34,471 nt of DNA from Anaerolineae bacterium (lineage in GTDB: Bacteria; Chloroflexota; Anaerolineae; Aggregatilineales; Ch27): the NCBI GenBank assembly GCA_013178165.1, contig JABLXG010000035.1, positions 1-34,471 of the forward strand. Direction: 5' to 3'. A program made the position numbers and the translations under genes. Positions 1 through 8,753 of this stretch are shown here, one piece after another. Numbering within the stretch: position 1 is the stretch's first letter; each line of letters starts with the position of its first letter. The notes under the pieces are model-generated. The model saw nothing but the letters and a program-made list of their open reading frames with translations, made no database searches and was not told the DNA's origin.

Positions 1-2
1 CG

Positions 3-197
3 CTTCGCCAGGCCACCAATCCCCGTCGCTTACGCCAGCGCATCTATGACCTGCTCGACCAGCTTTTTGCCTTGCCGCTCGCCGCTCCCGGCGATACCCA
101 GAACGTCTACTTGACCCTATTCGCTCCCCAACACTCCCAGAAAGGAGAGGACAGCCCGGTAACATTATCAAATGAACGAACCGTCTCCGCTCGGTAA
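3..197 (+). pseudogene. C-terminal end of a probable transposase (cut by window edge)
   Basis: An open frame enters from the left edge and runs 64 codons to a TAA at 195-197. Its start lies outside the window, so whether the whole gene is intact cannot be judged. The visible part starts with a stretch like LRQATNPRRLRQRIYDLL, a basic helix followed by a Leu-rich segment. This resembles the C-termini of DDE integrase-type transposases, but no catalytic residue is visible. Support comes mainly from context: the frame is followed immediately by two copies of a short direct repeat and by a TTGACA end, the arrangement of an IS terminus. It lies just downstream of the last gene of the CODH/ACS operon, which reads towards it. 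It could instead be an unrelated hypothetical protein. Confidence 0.4.
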
Positions 198-217
198 CAT
201 TATCTTTTGATTTGACA
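157..217. repeat. Tandem terminal repeats, probable IS end
   Basis: The 12-mer CGGTAACATTAT occurs at 157-168 and again at 192-203, 35 bp apart in direct orientation. Each copy is followed by an A/T-rich tail. About 12 bp further on the sequence reads TTGACA (212-217), consistent with an element that ends in CA. Multiple direct repeats inside each terminus are known from IS21/Tn7/Mu-like DDE elements, where they bind transposase. The family assignment is inference; the opposite end is outside the window. Confidence 0.45.
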
Positions 218-232
218 GGGGCGGGAGGGAAC

Positions 233-1021
233 CTACAGAATCCGGCGCAGCATATCCGCCACACTGCGATAGACCGGCGACTCATCGCTCAGGTTGACCA
301 GTGGCTGCCCGCTGAACTCCAGCTCGCTCAGCCCGGCGTCATAAGGCACTGCGCCCAGGAAGGGTACACCCAGGCTGTCGATCTGGGCCTGCAATGGTGC
401 GGGGATCGTCTCCCCCCGCAGACCGTTGACGATCAGGTAGCTGCGCTCGATGTGGATGTCCATCTCGCGCTGAAACGCGGCGATGCGCCCGGCGGCGACC
501 AGGCCGCGCTGGGTGGGATCGGTGACAATCAGCAGAATCTGTACGTCACGGGTGGTGCGGCGGCTGAGATGCTCCATACCGGCCTCGTTGTCGATGACCA
601 CGTAGCGGTAATGGCGGCTGATGCCGTCAATGACCTCGCGCAGGTTGTGGTTGACGGCGCAGTAGCAGCCGGGACCTTCCGGGCGACCCATGGCGATCAG
701 GTCGACGCGGTCGCCTTCAGCCAGGGCAGAACGGATCTCGCGGTCCAGATAGTCACGTTTGTTCAGGCCGCCGGGCAGCGCGCCCATCGCCGCGCCGCCG
801 GCCGTCAGCGATTCTTTGACCTGCGCGAGCATGTCCTCGCGGATATCGCCTACCGTCCATTCCAGCGGCAGGCCGAGCACCATGTTGAGGTTGCTGGAAG
901 GGTCGGCGTCGATGGCCAGGATGGGGCCGGGCTGGCTCTGGGCCAGGTACTTGATCACCATCCCGGCGATGGTGGTCTTGCCGACCCCGCCTTTGCCAGC
1001 GAGTGCGATGGTGGTGGTCAT
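233..1021 (-). CDS. cooC: CooC/AcsF-type nickel-insertion ATPase (copy 1)
   Basis: A 262-residue MinD/ParA-like ATPase of the CooC family, which drives ATP-dependent nickel insertion into CODH or ACS. The deviant Walker A motif GKGGVGKT is at residues 9-16. A CXC pair (C119, C121, in GPGCYC) matches the metal-binding, dimer-bridging motif of CooC. The Walker B-like segment is YVVIDNEAG. I place the start at the ATG at 1021, because the P-loop follows directly and AGGAG lies just upstream. An upstream in-frame start (1105) would add 28 unconserved residues and overlap the previous gene. It is the last gene of the CODH/ACS operon, 80 bp after a second cooC. One copy may serve the C-cluster of CooS and the other (AcsF-like) the A-cluster of AcsB; which is which cannot be told here. 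Confidence 0.9.
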   Translation of the reverse strand: MTTTIALAGKGGVGKTTIAGMVIKYLAQSQPGPILAIDADPSSNLNMVLGLPLEWTVGDIREDMLAQVKESLTAGGAAMGALPGGLNKRDYLDREIRSALAEGDRVDLIAMGRPEGPGCYCAVNHNLREVIDGISRHYRYVVIDNEAGMEHLSRRTTRDVQILLIVTDPTQRGLVAAGRIAAFQREMDIHIERSYLIVNGLRGETIPAPLQAQIDSLGVPFLGAVPYDAGLSELEFSGQPLVNLSDESPVYRSVADMLRRIL

Positions 1022-1101
1022 GGTTGGCTTCTCCTGAGGGCCATAGATAGCTACAGAGTATGCGACGTTGCAGTGACTATACCACGCGCCGGGGAGGCCG
1101 G

Positions 1102-1872
1102 TCACCCGCGACTCAGCCGGTCGGCCATTTCCGTCGCTGCCGCACGCAGGGCCGGGACGTGGTCGTATACGGCCACGCCCAGCCGGTCGGCTTCCTGAAC
1201 CGCCAGGTCGGCGGGCAGCATCCCCAGCAGCGGGATACCGGGCGTTTCCGCCTGAACAAAGGCGCGCTCGTCGTCATCCCGCACCTTGTTGGCGACCAGC
1301 CACAGGCGCTGCAGGCCGATGTCGTTCGCCAGTTTCTTGATCTGCGCGGCGGTGCCCAGGCTGCGCCGGGTCGGTTCCACGACGATGATCATGGCGTCGA
1401 CGAAGTCCACAGTGGCCCGCCCCAGGTGCTCCACCCCGGCGTACATATCCAGGATCAGGACGTCATCCTGGCGGAAGAGCAGGTGGGTGAACAGCGTCTT
1501 GAGCATGGCGCTTTCCGGGCAGATGCAGCCTGAGCCGCCTGTATCGACCCCGCCCATTTCCAGCAGGCGCACGCCGCGATGGACGACACTGAAGCGCTCC
1601 GGCAGGTCGTCGACGCGCGGGTTGAGCGTGAAGAATCCGCCGATCGTGCCCGGTTTGGCGCCGGTACGCTCCTCGATCAGGTCGTCCATTTCGGCGATCG
1701 GGCGCAGCCGGGCGCGCAGTTCCGGTGGGAAGCCCAGCGCCCCGGCCAGGCACGGGGCGGGGTCGGCGTCAACGGCCAGGACATCACGCCCGGCATCGGC
1801 GTAAGCCTGGGCCAGCAGGGCGGCCAGGGTCGTCTTGCCCACGCCGCCTTTGCCGCTGATGGCGAGTTTCAT
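1102..1872 (-). CDS. cooC: CooC-type nickel-insertion ATPase (copy 2)
   Basis: A 256-residue paralogue of the neighbouring CooC. GKGGVGKT is at residues 7-14, DADPAP follows strand 2, and the CooC-specific CXC pair is C116/C118 (GSGCICPE). The Walker B-like segment is VLILDMYAGVEHLG, very close to characterised CooC1 proteins. The family hydrolyses ATP to load Ni(II) into the active-site cluster of apo-CODH. It lies about 97 bp after the metV-metF fusion and before the other cooC on the same strand. The two copies differ widely outside the motifs, so this is an old paralogy rather than a recent duplication. Confidence 0.92.
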   Translation of the reverse strand: MKLAISGKGGVGKTTLAALLAQAYADAGRDVLAVDADPAPCLAGALGFPPELRARLRPIAEMDDLIEERTGAKPGTIGGFFTLNPRVDDLPERFSVVHRGVRLLEMGGVDTGGSGCICPESAMLKTLFTHLLFRQDDVLILDMYAGVEHLGRATVDFVDAMIIVVEPTRRSLGTAAQIKKLANDIGLQRLWLVANKVRDDDERAFVQAETPGIPLLGMLPADLAVQEADRLGVAVYDHVPALRAAATEMADRLSRG

Positions 1873-1969
1873 GGTATGCCCGTCCTTGCGCTCAAGGGGC
1901 GCGTATGGACCCTCGACGTCTGTCCTCGCGCCCCCCTGAATAACAATGTTGGCGCCGCGGCGCCCGGCC

Positions 1970-3457
1970 TCAGGCCTGCGGCATGTCCGCTGTCACAGCC
2001 CGCTCCGGCTCCACAAAGTCCGGTGGCAGCAGCCCGGCCTCGCGCACAATGCGCGGCACGATCTCCTCCCAGCCCACGGCCATCAGGTGGATGCCATGGA
2101 CGCCCTGCTTGCCTTTGATCGCCTCGATCAGCTCCAGCGCGATCTGAACGCCTTCCTCCTCCACACCGTCGCCGGCTGCTTCCAGCCGCTTGAGCAGGCG
2201 CTCCGGGATGACGACGCCGGGCACGTCGTGGTGCATATACTGGGCCATCTTCAGGCTCTTGAGCGGGGTGATCCCGACCAGGATGTAGACCTTGTCCAGG
2301 ATGTTGCGCTGGGCCAGGGCGTTCAGCCAGACCTCAAAGCCATCCGGGTCGTAGACCAGGTTGGTCTGGAAGAACTGCGCCCCGGCGTTGACCTTCTTGT
2401 GTTCGCGCAGGGCCTGGAAGCGCGGCTCCGAGGCAAAGGGCGCCGCCGCCGCGCCCAGGAAGTACTGCGGCGGGTTCTTGATCTGGCGGCCATCCAGGTA
2501 AATGCCCTCGTCGCGCATCCGGCGCAGAATCCAGAGCATCTGCACCGCATCGATGTCAACGACATCCGAACGGCCAACCGGCGCCGGCCCCATGCGGGCA
2601 TGATCGCCGGAGAGGCACAGGATGTTGCGCACGCCCAGCGCACTGGCCCCGATAACTTCCGATTGCAGGCCCATCCGCGTCCGGTCGCGGGCGGCGATCT
2701 GCATGACTGGCTCCGCGCCATGTTGCAAGGCCAGCATGCTGCAGGCCAGGCTGGACATGCGCGGTGTAGCCGAGGGGTTATCGGTGAAATTGACGGCGGC
2801 TACATAGGGGCGGATCAGTTCCACATTGCGGCAGAGCTTGCCGGTGGCCGTGCTCATCGGTGGGGCAACCTCCGCCGTCACGACGAACTCCCCGGCCCGC
2901 AGGCGGCGCTCCAGGTTGGAGACTGGCTCGGTGTAGGCGGGCGGGTGATATTGATCATCGCCGCCCCACCAATCCGGCTGGCGCACCGGGCGGAAGATCG
3001 CATCCCAGGTGACGGCCCGTGTGCCGGGGTCGCGGCTGGTCAGGCCACGAGCAACCCTGCCTACGCCCAGCTTGCGAACCTGAACAACAACATCCCCCCA
3101 GGTCTCGCCGCCGACCTTATCCCAGTCCAGGGGTGGCAGGACTTCCAGCAGCTTGTCCTCGCGACCCATGCGGAAAGAGCGGTCGTAGATCTTGTACCAG
3201 ATGCAGGGGCGCGTCTCATCGACGTAGCAATGTTCCGGCGTGGAGCCGCCACAGGGGCCATTGCGCAGGCCCTTGGGGCACTCCATTGGACAGATGAAAG
3301 CTGTCTCCTGCAGCAGGCAGTTGCCGCACATGCGGCACCCGAACAGCGGCCCCTTGACCCAGCGTTCCAGCTGGGCCAGCATCCGGCGGCCAAATGGCTC
3401 GCGCTTGAAGGGGTAGAAGGGCGGCTGCCAGCGGCGGCCGGGAGTGAAACCAGGCAT
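1970..3457 (-). CDS. metF: Methylenetetrahydrofolate reductase, MetV-MetF fusion
   Basis: A 495-residue two-domain protein. Residues 1 to about 100 form a cysteine-rich MetV-like zinc/Fe-S domain with Cys at 41, 44, 47, 56, 60, 69, 77 and 85 (pattern CRMCGNC...CPMECPKG...GPCGG). Residues from about 180 to 480 form the TIM-barrel MTHFR (MetF) domain, beginning near FVVTAEVAPP with the catalytic-type Glu196. The enzyme reduces 5,10-methylene- to 5-methyl-tetrahydrofolate, the last step before methyl transfer to the corrinoid protein. In well-studied acetogens MetV and MetF are separate subunits; here MetV is fused at the N-terminus. MetV-type subunits are thought to take electrons from partners such as Hdr/MvhD modules, and hdrABC-mvhDGA lie just across the divergent promoter. 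Start: the ATG at 3457, 29 bp after acsE. Confidence 0.92.
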   Translation of the reverse strand: MPGFTPGRRWQPPFYPFKREPFGRRMLAQLERWVKGPLFGCRMCGNCLLQETAFICPMECPKGLRNGPCGGSTPEHCYVDETRPCIWYKIYDRSFRMGREDKLLEVLPPLDWDKVGGETWGDVVVQVRKLGVGRVARGLTSRDPGTRAVTWDAIFRPVRQPDWWGGDDQYHPPAYTEPVSNLERRLRAGEFVVTAEVAPPMSTATGKLCRNVELIRPYVAAVNFTDNPSATPRMSSLACSMLALQHGAEPVMQIAARDRTRMGLQSEVIGASALGVRNILCLSGDHARMGPAPVGRSDVVDIDAVQMLWILRRMRDEGIYLDGRQIKNPPQYFLGAAAAPFASEPRFQALREHKKVNAGAQFFQTNLVYDPDGFEVWLNALAQRNILDKVYILVGITPLKSLKMAQYMHHDVPGVVIPERLLKRLEAAGDGVEEEGVQIALELIEAIKGKQGVHGIHLMAVGWEEIVPRIVREAGLLPPDFVEPERAVTADMPQA

Positions 3458-3486
3458 GGTGCGCCTCCTGTGTACGGTTGTGGCAG

Positions 3487-4422
3487 CTAGGCTGTGGTGG
3501 CCTGCTGCAAGTACGAGTCGGCGTAGATCACCTTGTTAAGCAGGATCTGCACCGTTTTCCAGATGGCGACCTGCTCAGGATCGCTCATATCGACATCGTC
3601 AACAGTCAATTCTTCCCCGGCGGCGACACGGTCGTGCAGGGTCAGGTACAGGCGGCCAACCGGCGTGCTGGCGTCGCGCTGTTCGACAATCCGGATCGCC
3701 TCTTTCAGCAGAACATCTAATGGATCGGCGATCATCATCTTCAGGCCGACACCCATCAGCATCACACAGTAGACGCGGTTGATCAGCGGCCGGTTCTCCC
3801 GCGGGACGGCGTTCGACACATTCGACAGCCCGACCGAGATCGGCGGCGGCGGATCCCAGGCGAACTGCAGGGTGCGGATAGCCTCGATCAGCTCCGGGCA
3901 GTATTCCTGACAACCGGAGACGGTCAGCACCAGCGGGTCGATGATCAGGTCGGAGATGGGGAAGTCGATCTCCAGGGCGCGGGGGATCAGCTTCTCCAGC
4001 GCGATGTTGACCCGCTCGTCGGCGCTCACCGGGATGCCACTCTTGCCCATCGTCAACGCGATCAGGCGCGTATTATACCGCTTGGCGACCAGCGGTACCT
4101 TCTCCAGTCGCTCTTCTTCCGCCGAGGTGGAGTTAATGATCGGCTGGGCCTTGGTAACCTTCTTCAGCCCGGCCTCGATGCCTTCCAGGTTGGTGCTGTC
4201 AAAGCTGAGGGGGACATCGACGACCGCTTCGATGGTTTCCACCATCCAGGGGAAGACTTCAGTGCCATCCTTTTTGCGCGGGCCGAGGTTGATGTCCAAG
4301 GCCTGGGCCCCGGCTTCCACCTGTTGGACGGCCAGCTCCTGGAAGAAGCGGGCATCCTTGGCGGCCAGCGCATCTTTGACGCGCTGGGAGATGATGTGGA
4401 TGTTCTCACCAATGATATACAT
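3487..4422 (-). CDS. acsE: Methyl-tetrahydrofolate:corrinoid iron-sulfur protein methyltransferase
   Basis: A 311-residue pterin-binding TIM-barrel protein that moves the methyl group from CH3-H4folate to Co(I) of AcsCD. Family features are MYIIGENIHIIS at the N-terminus, GAQALDINLGPRKKDG, PLSFDSTN, and GLSNVSNAVP, which carries the Asn expected to hold N5 of the pterin. It is about 50 residues longer than the Moorella enzyme. The extra C-terminal segment, from about residue 250 (DASTPVGRLYLTLHD onwards), is helical and acidic. I start at ATG 4422 because AAAGGA is well spaced before it. An alternative ATG at 4437 overlaps the upstream stop codon (ATGA arrangement) and would add MKGTA. Translational coupling to the upstream activator gene is likely either way. 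Confidence 0.93.
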   Translation of the reverse strand: MYIIGENIHIISQRVKDALAAKDARFFQELAVQQVEAGAQALDINLGPRKKDGTEVFPWMVETIEAVVDVPLSFDSTNLEGIEAGLKKVTKAQPIINSTSAEEERLEKVPLVAKRYNTRLIALTMGKSGIPVSADERVNIALEKLIPRALEIDFPISDLIIDPLVLTVSGCQEYCPELIEAIRTLQFAWDPPPPISVGLSNVSNAVPRENRPLINRVYCVMLMGVGLKMMIADPLDVLLKEAIRIVEQRDASTPVGRLYLTLHDRVAAGEELTVDDVDMSDPEQVAIWKTVQILLNKVIYADSYLQQATTA

Positions 4423-4433
4423 GGCCGTTCCTT

Positions 4434-6335
4434 TCATGTCGCCCTGGCTGCCTGCACCGTCGGGAAGCGGGAGAGGTCGGTGTGGGGCAGGAACAGCGCG
4501 GAAGTAAACGCTTCGTAAAAGCGGTTATCAGCGGAAAGCTCGATATAGGTCAGGCGGCTGGCAATGGACCGCACCCGCTCGCGAGCAGCGCGGTCCAGTA
4601 GAGCCAGGTATGCGCCGCGCACAGCAGTGTTGCCCAGGAAGCTAAAGCGCTCCCAGGGGATATCCGGCAGCAGGCCGATCTCAACCGCCTTTTCTACATT
4701 GATGTACTGGCCAAAGGAACCGCCAACCAGCACCCGGTCAACGTCGACCAGCGGCATGCCGACGCTATCCGCCAGCACGCTGAACCCGGCGTAAATGGCA
4801 GCTTTGGCCCGCAGCAGGTTGTCGATATCCACGGCGGTGATGACGATGTCGTTGCCGGTGGCCGATTCCGCCGCCCAGGCGACCACATACTCCGGCCCGT
4901 GATCGCCGACACGGACTCGGGGCGTGGGCAGGGTGGTATTGATGTGCCCGCCTTTGTCAACGACGCCGGTCAGGAACATCTCCGCCAGCAGACTGATCAG
5001 CCCGCTGCCGCACAGCCCGCGTGGCGGGACGCCCCCGATCACGCGGAAGGTTGGCTCGTAGCTGGCCCCGTTGATCCAGACCTCTTCGATCGCGCCACGG
5101 GTGGCGCGCATGCCGTGTAATACCCCTGCCCCCTCAAAGGCCGGGCCGGCGGAGCAGGCGCAGGTCAGCAGCCACTCGCGGTTGCCCAGCACGGTCTCCC
5201 CGTTGGTTCCGATGTCGATGAACAGCGTGGCAGCTTCTGCGTCGTCCAGGCCGGAGGAAAGCACACCGGCGGTGATATCCGCGCCGACATAGCTGGCCAC
5301 GCCTGGCAGGCAATCCACTGCCGCTGCCGGGTGGATCGGCAGCCCGATCTCGCGCCCGGTCAGCGGTGGCACGTGGTTGACGGCTGTCACAAACGGCATC
5401 AGGCGGATGCTTTCCGCCGGGATGCCCAGTAGCAGGTGGATCATGGTGCTGTTGCCCGCGAAGGTGGCTTTGACCACCTCGGACGGGCTGGCCCCGACGC
5501 GGGCACAGGCGGCTTCCAGCAGGGCGGTGATCGTCTCCAGCACCAGCTGCTGCAGCTCCTGCCCGCCGTTGTTCTTGCTGGCGTAAATAATGCGCGAGAT
5601 TACGTCCTCGCCGCGGGCGATCTGGCCGTTGTACTCGGCAACCTGGGCGGCCACCCGGCCAGTCAGCAGGTCGACCAGCCACAGGGTGACGGTGGTCGTG
5701 CCGATGTCGATCGCTGCGCCCCACAGCGGCGTATCTTCCGGCGTGTGGCCGGGGCGCAGGTCGATCAGACGGGCCTCCGCCGGGCCGTCCTCTACCACTG
5801 CTGTAACCCGCCACTCGCCATCGCGCAGGATACGCCCCAGCCGACGCAGCAGGTCCAGTTCGAGACGGCTGACGGCGAGGCCGGCTTCCTGGCGGATGAC
5901 CGTCTGCAGGCGGCTCCAGTCGTCGGTCTGGTCGTCCAGGCTGGGCGGTGGCAGAGTCAGGTTCAGGCGGCGGACGGTCTGGTCACGGGCCGGGTTGTAG
6001 CCGGGCGGCACCTCAACTTCGCGGGCGGTGCGGTCGGTGGTCAGGCGGCGCTCAATGGCTTCCTGGGGCGGGACGGCGACAGTTACATCGCCCTCGACGA
6101 CCGTCTGGCAGGCCAGCGCCCAGCCAGCGGCGATATCCTCAGCGCTCAGGCGCAGGCTGCTGCGACGGCGGGCAGTCCCGGCGGTGATCCGGACGGCGCA
6201 GCGCCCGCAGCGGCCCTGCCCGCCGCAGGGCTGCATCAGATTCAGCCCGGCCAGGCGCGCCGCTTCGGAGAGCAGAGTGCCGGTCGGGACGCGCACTGGC
6301 TCCGGCGCGGCATCGAAGGTGACAAGATGGGTCAT
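4434..6335 (-). CDS. acsV: RACo-type reductive activator of the corrinoid Fe-S protein
   Basis: A 633-residue protein with an N-terminal plant-type [2Fe-2S] ferredoxin domain (C37, C43, C46, C76 in PCGGQGRCGRC...ACQT). A linker of about 110 residues follows, then an ASKHA-type ATPase domain starting at WGAAIDIGTTT (210-215), with phosphate-binding segments such as LFIDIGTNGE and VLVGGSFGQY. This is the layout of RACo, which uses ATP to push electrons uphill and return inactive Co(II) of AcsCD to Co(I). It sits between acsC and acsE, overlapping the latter's first possible start codon. The start ATG (6335) puts the ferredoxin strand MTHLVTFDA at the N-terminus, as expected. An 82-bp gap separates it from acsC. 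Confidence 0.93.
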   Translation of the reverse strand: MTHLVTFDAAPEPVRVPTGTLLSEAARLAGLNLMQPCGGQGRCGRCAVRITAGTARRRSSLRLSAEDIAAGWALACQTVVEGDVTVAVPPQEAIERRLTTDRTAREVEVPPGYNPARDQTVRRLNLTLPPPSLDDQTDDWSRLQTVIRQEAGLAVSRLELDLLRRLGRILRDGEWRVTAVVEDGPAEARLIDLRPGHTPEDTPLWGAAIDIGTTTVTLWLVDLLTGRVAAQVAEYNGQIARGEDVISRIIYASKNNGGQELQQLVLETITALLEAACARVGASPSEVVKATFAGNSTMIHLLLGIPAESIRLMPFVTAVNHVPPLTGREIGLPIHPAAAVDCLPGVASYVGADITAGVLSSGLDDAEAATLFIDIGTNGETVLGNREWLLTCACSAGPAFEGAGVLHGMRATRGAIEEVWINGASYEPTFRVIGGVPPRGLCGSGLISLLAEMFLTGVVDKGGHINTTLPTPRVRVGDHGPEYVVAWAAESATGNDIVITAVDIDNLLRAKAAIYAGFSVLADSVGMPLVDVDRVLVGGSFGQYINVEKAVEIGLLPDIPWERFSFLGNTAVRGAYLALLDRAARERVRSIASRLTYIELSADNRFYEAFTSALFLPHTDLSRFPTVQAARAT

Positions 6336-6417
6336 GGGCGACGTTGTCCTTATTGCAGGTTCCCATCCAATCGGGGCGGGGGCAGTGCCTCAGGCCAGCA
6401 GATGCACCCCCGCCCGG

Positions 6418-7755
6418 CTAAAGCGCCTGTTTCATAAAGGCGGGCAGGTCAACCGCCTCCCGCGGGCCGACGCGGATCTCCCAGTCCGGCAGTTCTTCCT
6501 CCAGTTCGCCGGAAAGGACGGCCACATGGCCGGGCAGGACCAGGCGCTTGCGGCTGACTTTGTCGGCGACGTTGAAGCCTTTGACCGCTTTGGCGATGCG
6601 CTCAGCGTCGAACTTGCCCGCTGCCCAGGCGGTCAGGACACTCATGCCTTCCGCGTCGGTGACCAGCAACCAGGCAGGCAGCCCGCTGCTTTCCACTTCG
6701 TTGGCCACGCTGAAGTATGTGATGCTGAAGTTGGTGGTAACAAGCACCGGGGCTTCCGGCGAAGGATTGTTGATCTCATACAGGGCCGGCTGCACCTGGA
6801 TCGGCTTCTGTGGATCGGTGTAGATGTTCTCCCGCAGCACCAGCAGCGGGTAGACCGTCTCCGGGGCAAAGGAGTCCAGGACGACGAAGCCCGCATATTT
6901 AGCGATGGCCTGGGCGGCCATGACCGCCTGGCCGCCGGGCGCGTCGTTCCCCGCGAAAGCGATGATCGGGAAGCCCAGCGGGCGGAAGTTTTGCTTCAGC
7001 GCCAGGCGGCGAATCTGAGTCTGGCGGATCAGGGCGGCGCCCATGCTGCGTGCGCCGTGATCGAGCACCAGGTCCCTGACGCCCGTTTCCTTGATTTTTT
7101 CGGTCAATTCGGCCAGTTCATCCAGCGAGTTGCCCAGCACGGCCAGCGGTGCGTTGTGCTGGCGGGCGAGGTCAGCCATGGCCTGCCAGTTGGCGGAGTC
7201 CGCGCCGTAGATCAGCGGACTTTCGCCGTCGATGGCACGCAGACCAGCGGCCATTACCGCCGGGTCGCGGCTCATCAGAATCAGCGGGCGGGCGCTGGCG
7301 GCGCGTACCGCACTGACCGCGGCAGCGAAGGTTCCAGCATCGTTGCTTTCCGCCTCCACCGCGAAGCCATCCAGCGTGAGCGCCATACCTACATAGCTGA
7401 CCCGGTAACTATCGGCGGCGGCGACCTGCGCCCGGATGGTCTCGGCGGGGTCAGTGTCACACACGCGGATGAACAGGCCGGGCTTGTTGAAGAACTTCTT
7501 TTCGTGGCGGAAGAGCACGGTCTCATTGCCGACTTTGATTTCATGACCGTCCGCCTGCAGCGTGACCAGGCGGATGGGTGGCTCAGCGGCCTCGGAGAGC
7601 TGGGCTTTGGCCTCCTCGCTGACATGCGGGCAGGCGGATAGCTCAGCCTGTTTGGCCGCCAGCTTCATGGCGAAGGCGAGACAGGTGGGATACCCGCAGT
7701 CCTTACAGTTGGTCTGCGGCAGCAGCTTGTAGATTTGAATGCCTGAGAGTGCCAT
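6418..7755 (-). CDS. acsC: Corrinoid iron-sulfur protein, large (gamma) subunit
   Basis: A 445-residue subunit of the methyl carrier CFeSP. The N-terminal [4Fe-4S] domain has C17, C20, C25 and C42 (TNCKDCGYPTC...ACPHV), the low-potential cluster that helps reduce cobalt. It is followed by a TIM barrel and a C-terminal B12-binding Rossmann-like domain (ILVLR/VLPGHVAVLSGELEEELPDWEIRVGPREA region). The length matches the roughly 445-residue family. It pairs with AcsD, encoded 19 bp upstream on the same strand, and takes the methyl group from AcsE for delivery to AcsB. Confidence 0.95.
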   Translation of the reverse strand: MALSGIQIYKLLPQTNCKDCGYPTCLAFAMKLAAKQAELSACPHVSEEAKAQLSEAAEPPIRLVTLQADGHEIKVGNETVLFRHEKKFFNKPGLFIRVCDTDPAETIRAQVAAADSYRVSYVGMALTLDGFAVEAESNDAGTFAAAVSAVRAASARPLILMSRDPAVMAAGLRAIDGESPLIYGADSANWQAMADLARQHNAPLAVLGNSLDELAELTEKIKETGVRDLVLDHGARSMGAALIRQTQIRRLALKQNFRPLGFPIIAFAGNDAPGGQAVMAAQAIAKYAGFVVLDSFAPETVYPLLVLRENIYTDPQKPIQVQPALYEINNPSPEAPVLVTTNFSITYFSVANEVESSGLPAWLLVTDAEGMSVLTAWAAGKFDAERIAKAVKGFNVADKVSRKRLVLPGHVAVLSGELEEELPDWEIRVGPREAVDLPAFMKQAL

Positions 7756-7774
7756 TGCGCTATTCTCCTCGCCT

Positions 7775-8749
7775 TCAAGCGGTGACCGGCGCCGTCATCA
7801 GATCGTCGATGGCCGCACGTACGCGGCGCAGGCTCTCCGGGTGGCGCAGGACGACGATATCTGCGCCGGATTCAAGCAGGGTGATGGCGGTCAGGGTCTC
7901 CCACGTGATGGCCCGCTCCCGCCAGTCGCCCCATTCGGCGGGTACACCCTGGCCGACCTTGGCCTCTTTAGCCTTCCAGGCTTCAAAGCCAGGGGTGACG
8001 ATCATGGGGAACTGGGTCATGGCGTCGCCCTGCAGCGCAGCCAGGCGCAGACGCTCCATGACCGAGTAGCCGTACTCGATCCCGTAGCCGAGCGCGCCGG
8101 TGGTGGGGTCCATCAGGATACGATCCAGCGGCAGACCCATGTCGCTGATCAGGATGTTAAGCTGCTTGGCCAGGTTGACATCCATTGGCGTGCGGGCGGT
8201 GACCAGGTGGTCGTTGGCCAGCGCGGCGGCAACGATGGTACGGTAGTTCTTATCCTCGCAGATGCCCAGGGCCAGGCGTTCGCCCTTGGTCGCTTCTGCC
8301 ACGGCCAGCAACAGGGTGTTGTCGGCCTCGGCCTGGCCGGGGCCAAAAACGATCAGTGGCAGGCCGCTGGCCGCCAGCACAGCCTTCGCCGCTGCAACGG
8401 CGGCTGCCGGGGTGGTCGGCTGGCCATCCGCACCGGTCAGGCTGAGCGCCAGCACCAGCAGGTCAGCGCCAGCGGTTTCGGCGGCCTTTGCCCAGGCTGC
8501 AGGATCATTGGCGGCTTCGCCCCATTCTTCCAGCAACAGGGGCGACCAGTCATCGGGGCGGCGATCCTTGATCTCCAGCGCAATGACCGGCCGGTACGGC
8601 ATTTCCGCTTCAAAGTGCATATAGGGCAGGGCTTTTTCCCCGCCGACGGTGACCGTCCTGGCCCGCGTGCCGCCTTCAGCGGGGGTGGCGCCAAGAGTGA
8701 TGGTGCGGACGGCGCCGGGCCATTTGTCCTTGGGAATATCTACAGGCAT
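7775..8749 (-). CDS. acsD: Corrinoid iron-sulfur protein, small (delta/beta) subunit
   Basis: A 324-residue TIM-barrel subunit of CFeSP. Characteristic segments are MPVDIPKDKWPGAVRTITLG at the N-terminus, GICEDKNYRTIVAAALANDH, NILISDMGLPLDRILMDPTTGALGYGIEY, and VVLRHPESL near the C-terminus. It has no cluster-binding cysteines, as expected; it caps the cobamide held by AcsC. I chose ATG 8749, preceded by GAGGAG at good spacing. An upstream in-frame start (8791) would add 14 unconserved residues and overlap the CBS gene. The gap to the CBS stop codon is only 4 bp. Confidence 0.94.
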   Translation of the reverse strand: MPVDIPKDKWPGAVRTITLGATPAEGGTRARTVTVGGEKALPYMHFEAEMPYRPVIALEIKDRRPDDWSPLLLEEWGEAANDPAAWAKAAETAGADLLVLALSLTGADGQPTTPAAAVAAAKAVLAASGLPLIVFGPGQAEADNTLLLAVAEATKGERLALGICEDKNYRTIVAAALANDHLVTARTPMDVNLAKQLNILISDMGLPLDRILMDPTTGALGYGIEYGYSVMERLRLAALQGDAMTQFPMIVTPGFEAWKAKEAKVGQGVPAEWGDWRERAITWETLTAITLLESGADIVVLRHPESLRRVRAAIDDLMTAPVTA

Positions 8750-8753
8750 AGAA

